From positions 1-9,226 of the forward strand of contig JAZQHR010000031.1 in the NCBI GenBank assembly GCA_045540695.1: 9,226 bases of DNA, in the 5' to 3' direction. The translations under genes were made by a program, and so were the position numbers. Position 1 is the first letter of the stretch; each line of letters starts with the position of its first letter. The notes beneath the pieces are model-generated. The model searched no databases, was not told the DNA's origin, and worked only from the letters and a program-made list of their open reading frames with translations. The stretch is from JAZQHR01 sp045540695. GTDB lineage: Bacteria > Bacillota > Clostridia > UMGS1810. Positions 6,175-9,226 of this stretch are shown piece after piece.

Positions 6175-7212
6175 TCACTTTTTTAAAAAATATTTAAAAA
6201 TTCCCGCTATGAAAACTGCTATTCCAAGATATCCGAAAAAGCTGTATAGATTTGATATTAGCGAGGAAAACCCGACTTGCGACGCAAAGGTTGACATAAC
6301 ACACATAATAATGGTTAGCTTTTGGTAGGGAATTTTAAAATATTTCTCAGCACTTTTTAAAAATGCAAACCCTGAACTCACTGCGGTTGTATGCATTGCG
6401 GCAAATAGCACAACGGGGTAGGCACACTTTGTTATTCCGCCAAGGCGTGTGGCTACATCAAGCATAGGGATTTCATTATAGATAATAGTTTTATCAAATT
6501 TTACAAGGCTATACCATATAATTATTGCCATTATTCCAAGTATTGCCGATGAAAATATTGTTACATAAACGATATCTTTTTTTGTTTTAATAAAATCTTT
6601 TACGCCCACAAGCACGGGCGTTAGAGAAAGTGTGTTGTAGCTTACGTAGATAAGTGCTGAAAAAATAAAGTTGTCGGTAAGGCTTTTAAACGTCGAAAAT
6701 GCTCCGGCAGAAACGGGCGTGTATACCGATAAAACGCCGATTATTGTGATAAACACTATAATTATCGGGGTAAGAAATGCTCCTGCGTTTATTATGCCTT
6801 GTGCGTTTTTGGAAAATACAAAAAGGCACAGTGTACTCATAACGCCTGCACCGATTATCTTTGGAATAGAAAATGTTTGAAAAATCACTTCTCCAAAGCC
6901 CGACAGCATTACTATAAATGATGAAAGGGCAAAAAGCGATACCACTAATTCCACAGCACACGATAGCTTTTTGGGGAAAATATCATTCAAATAATCGGTG
7001 TATGTGCATATATTTTTGCGAGTTATAGTGCCAAATATGCACACAAGGTATAGTGCGAGAAGTACGCCGAATATCACAAGCCCCCACAAGCTTTTTTTGC
7101 CATAAACAATAAAAAAGCTCATTATTTCCTGACCTGATGCAAAACCTGCACCGATTAGCGTGCCTATTATGCACAGGGCAACTTTAAACGGATTTTTAAA
7201 ATAATTTCCCAT
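6175..7212 (-). CDS. YkvI-type membrane protein (putative LeuT-fold transporter)
   Basis: A 345-residue polytopic membrane protein with about ten hydrophobic segments. The first helix carries IIGTLIGAGFASGQE (15-29), the hallmark of the YkvI family. The family is related to amino-acid/cation symporters whose first helix is broken at a GxG site, and its substrate is unknown. I chose the ATG at 7212, preceded by a G-rich AATCGGGGGTTTTT, because the family starts shortly before this helix. An in-frame TTG at 7257 would add 15 residues and run over the -35 box of the glyQS promoter. The gene points away from glyQS and shares the ~100-bp divergent regulatory region with it. It ends about 70 bp before the tRNA-Pro promoter, and no clear terminator is visible. 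Confidence 0.85.
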   Translation of the reverse strand: MGNYFKNPFKVALCIIGTLIGAGFASGQEIMSFFIVYGKKSLWGLVIFGVLLALYLVCIFGTITRKNICTYTDYLNDIFPKKLSCAVELVVSLFALSSFIVMLSGFGEVIFQTFSIPKIIGAGVMSTLCLFVFSKNAQGIINAGAFLTPIIIVFITIIGVLSVYTPVSAGAFSTFKSLTDNFIFSALIYVSYNTLSLTPVLVGVKDFIKTKKDIVYVTIFSSAILGIMAIIIWYSLVKFDKTIIYNEIPMLDVATRLGGITKCAYPVVLFAAMHTTAVSSGFAFLKSAEKYFKIPYQKLTIIMCVMSTFASQVGFSSLISNLYSFFGYLGIAVFIAGIFKYFLKK

Positions 7213-7250
7213 AAAAACCCCCGATTTCAAGATAATTTTAGCAAAAAAAC

Positions 7251-7279
7251 TTGACAAAAACTGACTGCGACTTTAAACT
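7251..7279 (+). promoter_or_regulatory. Promoter of glyQS
   Basis: A perfect -35 TTGACA (7251-7256), a 17-base spacer and -10 TAAACT (7274-7279). The leader before the ATG is only about 30 bases and holds AGGAGG (7301-7306). There is no room for a T-box riboswitch, so glycine-tRNA sensing by that route is absent here. Confidence 0.8.
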
Positions 7280-7314
7280 ATATTATATATGTTTATTTTT
7301 AGGAGGACTTTTAT

Positions 7315-8706
7315 ATGCTAAACACAGAAAAGACTATGGAAAAAATCGTATCCCTTTGCAAGGGCAGAGGTTACGTTTATGCCGGGTCTGAAATATATGG
7401 CGGACTAGCAAACACATGGGATTACGGCCCACTTGGTGTTGAATTTAAAAATAACGTAAAAAAAGCATGGTGGAAAAAATTCGTTCAGGAATCACCTTAC
7501 AACGTTGGTCTTGACGCGGCAATCCTAATGAACCCACAGACTTGGGTTGCATCAGGACATGTTGGCGGCTTCAGCGACCCTCTTATGGACTGTAAGGAAT
7601 GTAAGAGCAGATTCAGAGCGGACAAGCTTATAGAAGACTGGCATTTTGAAAAAGGCGAAACTATCGTTGTTGATGGTTGGTCAAACGAAAAAATGCTGGA
7701 GTACATTACAGAAAACAACATTGTTTGCCCTAAATGCGGCAAGATGAACTATACTGACATAAGAAAATTCAACCTTATGTTCAAGACATTCCAGGGCGTT
7801 ACAGAGGATGCTAAAGCAGAGCTTTACCTTCGTCCTGAAACTGCACAGGGTATATTTGTAAACTTCAAAAACGTGCAGAGAACCACAAGAAAGAAAGTTC
7901 CTTTCGGTATCGCACAGGTAGGTAAATCGTTCAGAAACGAAATCACTCCTGGTAACTTCACATTCAGAACAAGAGAATTTGAACAGATGGAGCTTGAATT
8001 TTTCTGTGCACCTGGTACTGACCTTGAGTGGTTCAAATACTGGAAAGACTATTGTAAAAACTGGCTTCTTAGCCTTGGTATAGCTGAAGAAAACATTAAG
8101 CTTCGTGACCATAGCCAGGAAGAATTATCTCACTATTCAAACGCTACTACTGATATTGAGTTTATGTTCCCGTTTGGCTGGGGTGAGCTTTGGGGTATAG
8201 CTGACAGAACAGATTTCGACCTAAATCAGCACATCAAGCATTCAGGCGAAAATATGGAATACACTGACCCTGTTACTAACGAAAAATACGTTCCTTACGT
8301 TGTTGAGCCATCACTTGGTGCAGACCGTGTTGCACTTGCGTTCCTTTGCGAAGCGTATGACGAGGAACAGGTTGGCGAAAATGATACTCGTATCGTTATG
8401 AGATTGCACCCTGCACTTGCACCTATCAAGGTTGCAGTTCTACCGCTTTCTAAAAAGCTTAGCGACAAGGCTTACGAAGTGTATGAAAAGCTTTCTAAGA
8501 AGTTTATGTGTGAATTTGACGAAGCGGGTAGTATCGGTAAGAGATATCGCCGTCAGGATGAAATTGGTACTCCTTGGTGCGTAACTTACGACTTTGATTC
8601 AGAAGAAAACGGCACAGTTACAGTTCGTGACAGAGATACTATGGAGCAGATTACTCTAAAGATAGACGAGCTAGAAGCCTTCATCGAGGAAAAATTAGAA
8701 TTCTAA
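7315..8706 (+). CDS. glyQS: Glycyl-tRNA synthetase (alpha2, single chain)
   Basis: Charges tRNA-Gly with glycine using ATP in the cytoplasm; a homodimeric class II synthetase of 463 residues, normal for the eukaryote-like bacterial type. The N-terminal YAGSEIYGGLANTWDYGPLG (22-41) is diagnostic. Two cysteine pairs, Cys93/Cys96 and Cys138/Cys141, look like a zinc knuckle inserted in the catalytic domain. RPETAQG (173-179), motif 2 with FRNEI (206-210), and motif 3 GADRVALAF (335-343) form the active site. The C-terminal ~100 residues, from APIKVAVLPLS through GKRYRRQDEIGTPWCVTYD, are the anticodon-binding domain. The start is fixed by AGGAGG 8 bases upstream. It has its own promoter and terminator and so is monocistronic. 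Confidence 0.98.
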   Translation: MLNTEKTMEKIVSLCKGRGYVYAGSEIYGGLANTWDYGPLGVEFKNNVKKAWWKKFVQESPYNVGLDAAILMNPQTWVASGHVGGFSDPLMDCKECKSRFRADKLIEDWHFEKGETIVVDGWSNEKMLEYITENNIVCPKCGKMNYTDIRKFNLMFKTFQGVTEDAKAELYLRPETAQGIFVNFKNVQRTTRKKVPFGIAQVGKSFRNEITPGNFTFRTREFEQMELEFFCAPGTDLEWFKYWKDYCKNWLLSLGIAEENIKLRDHSQEELSHYSNATTDIEFMFPFGWGELWGIADRTDFDLNQHIKHSGENMEYTDPVTNEKYVPYVVEPSLGADRVALAFLCEAYDEEQVGENDTRIVMRLHPALAPIKVAVLPLSKKLSDKAYEVYEKLSKKFMCEFDEAGSIGKRYRRQDEIGTPWCVTYDFDSEENGTVTVRDRDTMEQITLKIDELEAFIEEKLEF

Positions 8707-8725
8707 TTTGAATGATAATATTAAG

Positions 8726-8752
8726 AGCCTTCTCAATCGGGAAGGCTTTTTT
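8726..8752 (+). terminator. Terminator of glyQS
   Basis: The stem AGCCTTCTC with GGGAAGGCT (9 pairs, one G-T) and loop AATC, followed by six T residues, 20 bases after the stop codon. Confidence 0.92.
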
Positions 8753-8785
8753 GTATGTTTAACGCGAGAATATATTTTTTTGAAT

Positions 8786-8812
8786 TCGGCAGGATTAAGC
8801 CCCTGCCATACA
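8786..8812. repeat. Candidate family D hairpin repeat
   Basis: A 6-bp stem, GGCAGG (8788-8793) with CCTGCC (8802-8807), and an 8-base loop. It resembles short GC-richer hairpin repeats that I remember from intergenic regions of gut clostridia. There is only one copy in this window, so the repeat assignment rests on memory rather than on comparison here. Confidence 0.4.
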
Positions 8813-8826
8813 ATGCCAAACATATA

Positions 8827-8877
8827 TGCCTTCCTCTTGAGGGGAAGGTTGATTGCGAAGCAAGTCGAATGGGGTGG
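8827..8877. repeat. Candidate family C hairpin repeat
   Basis: An 8-bp stem CCTTCCTC/GGGGAAGG (8829-8848, one G-T pair, loop TTGA), then a 4-bp stem TTGC-gaa-GCAA (8853-8863), then a G-rich end. The arrangement matches a dispersed intergenic repeat type that I remember from Oscillospiraceae-like genomes. It stops three bases before B copy 2. There is only one clear copy in the window. Confidence 0.5.
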
Positions 8878-8880
8878 ATT

Positions 8881-8949
8881 GTAGGGCACAGCCTTTAGGA
8901 TGTGCCGCAAATATGTAGAAACGGTTTGTTGGAAACCGCCAAACCCTAC
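8881..8949 (-). repeat. Family B hairpin repeat, copy 2 (inverted)
   Basis: The same 69-base length as the copy at 1062-1130, in opposite orientation, with 59 of 69 positions identical. The two arms (28 and 26 bases) carry one difference each and the 15-base centre is diverged. It is bounded by GTAGGG and CCCTAC like family A. Confidence 0.8.
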
Positions 8950-8978
8950 GATACAGAATATATTCGTTTTGTGCGGTT

Positions 8979-9046
8979 GTAGGGAACGGATTTATCCGTT
9001 CCGTCATTTTGTACACCTTTGCGAAATGCATAAATGCATTCCCTAC
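8979..9046 (+). repeat. Family A hairpin repeat, copy 2
   Basis: Sixty-eight bases bounded by GTAGGG and CCCTAC. The left hairpin is GGAACGGAT-tt-ATCCGTTCC. Compared with copy 1 it has T to C on one side and A to G on the paired side, so the stem is kept. The right part contains ATGCATAAATGCAT. Unlike copy 1, it is not enclosed in the AAGGGGC terminal repeats. Confidence 0.8.
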
Positions 9047-9191
9047 GATAGTTTGACATATATCTGTAGTAAACAGACTTGCTTGTTCCGTTTAAATTTT
9101 ACGCAAAAACATACACGGGCGGAGTATAAGGCCACCACCTGATAAGGAAGTATTGTCCTGAAAATCGCTTTTTTGACGAATTACTGTGTTG
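9047..9191. other. Intergenic stretch with no recognised feature
   Basis: I see no gene, RNA or repeat that I can name. A 41-codon minus-strand frame (9099-9224) crosses it but begins inside the terminator hairpin at the right edge and shows no known family, so I do not call it. Confidence 0.4.
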
Positions 9192-9226
9192 AAAAATGCA
9201 CATATCCGTCAGGATTATGTGCATTT
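9192..9226 (-). terminator. Terminator of a minus-strand gene beyond the right edge
   Basis: The stem AAATGCACATA (9194-9204) with TATGTGCATTT (9216-9226), extended by TCC/GGA past one bulged base, with loop GTCA. On the minus strand it is followed by a T run. It may work in both directions, but the minus-strand T run suggests that the next gene converges on glyQS. Confidence 0.7.

Noticed and set aside
7213..7257. TTG start giving a 360-residue YkvI-type protein
   Set aside because: It would run over the -35 box of the divergent glyQS promoter, and the family N-terminus fits the ATG at 7212.
7280..7314. T-box riboswitch before glyQS
   Set aside because: The leader from the promoter to the start codon is only about 30 bases, too short for a T-box.
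8695..8910. Minus-strand ORF of 71 codons starting MRHILKAVPYN
   Set aside because: It is the translation of repeats B, C and D and overlaps the glyQS end and terminator; no start signal.
8900..9142. Plus-strand ORF of 80 codons
   Set aside because: It consists mainly of repeats B2 and A2 and has no ribosome binding site.
1138..9212. Shared 12-mer CATATCCGTCAG at 1138 and 9201
   Set aside because: Several 12-base matches are expected by chance in a window of this size, and the flanks do not align. It might be a remnant of family C next to B1, but the support is too weak.
9099..9224. Minus-strand frame of 41 codons containing RWWPYTPP
   Set aside because: Its start codon lies inside the terminator hairpin at 9192-9226, no ribosome site is visible and I recognise no family. 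It could be revisited with sequence beyond the right edge.
1..9226. CRISPR array, prophage, integron, insertion sequence with transposase, or origin of replication
   Set aside because: No regularly spaced direct repeats, phage or transposase genes, attachment sites or DnaA-box clusters were seen.

Overview
The window looks like a chromosomal segment of a low-GC Gram-positive anaerobe of class Clostridia (Eubacteriales). The reasons are an AT-rich composition, strong AGGAGG-type ribosome binding sites, canonical TTGACA/TATAAT promoters with 17-bp spacers, a single-chain (alpha2-type) glycyl-tRNA synthetase, and above all a SCIFF ranthipeptide precursor with its radical SAM maturase, a pair that is a hallmark of Clostridia. 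Family or genus cannot be fixed from this sequence alone.

Layout: (1) 3-749, plus strand: the 3' part of an RluA-family pseudouridine synthase, whose N-terminus (probably an S4 domain) lies left of the window. (2) 750-1261: no gene; it holds a 153-bp MITE-like palindromic element with a smaller repeat (family A) at its centre, and a 69-bp repeat (family B). (3) 1262-4253, minus strand: scfA (SCIFF peptide, 50 aa, too short for a standard ORF list), an intrinsic terminator, scfB (SCIFF maturase), then a PLP-dependent Orn/Lys/Arg decarboxylase-family gene 27 bp behind scfB. (4) 4332-5504, minus: an MFS transporter resembling the organophosphate:phosphate antiporters. (5) 5598-6103, minus: tRNA-Pro(TGG), then Val(TAC), Thr(TGT) and Tyr(GTA), with two promoters and a terminator. 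(6) 6175-7212, minus: a YkvI-type membrane protein. (7) 7251-8752, plus: glyQS with its own promoter and terminator. (8) 8757-9226: a cluster of four hairpin-forming repeats (D, C, B, A) and a terminator serving a minus-strand gene beyond the right edge.

How the genes fit together: the central unit is the RiPP locus. ScfA is the precursor peptide and ScfB the RRE-radical SAM-SPASM enzyme that cross-links its cysteines. A terminator hairpin between them probably gives much more peptide transcript than enzyme transcript. The peptide is unusual: it has seven cysteines instead of six, and a Gly at the position where characterised relatives carry the Thr that accepts the thioether. The other genes are translation-related housekeeping functions (rRNA/tRNA modification, tRNAs, glycyl-tRNA synthetase) and two transporters of unknown substrate.

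The two intergenic ends carry the same repeat families. Family A copies show a compensatory base-pair change, and family B copies are in opposite orientation about 7.8 kb apart.
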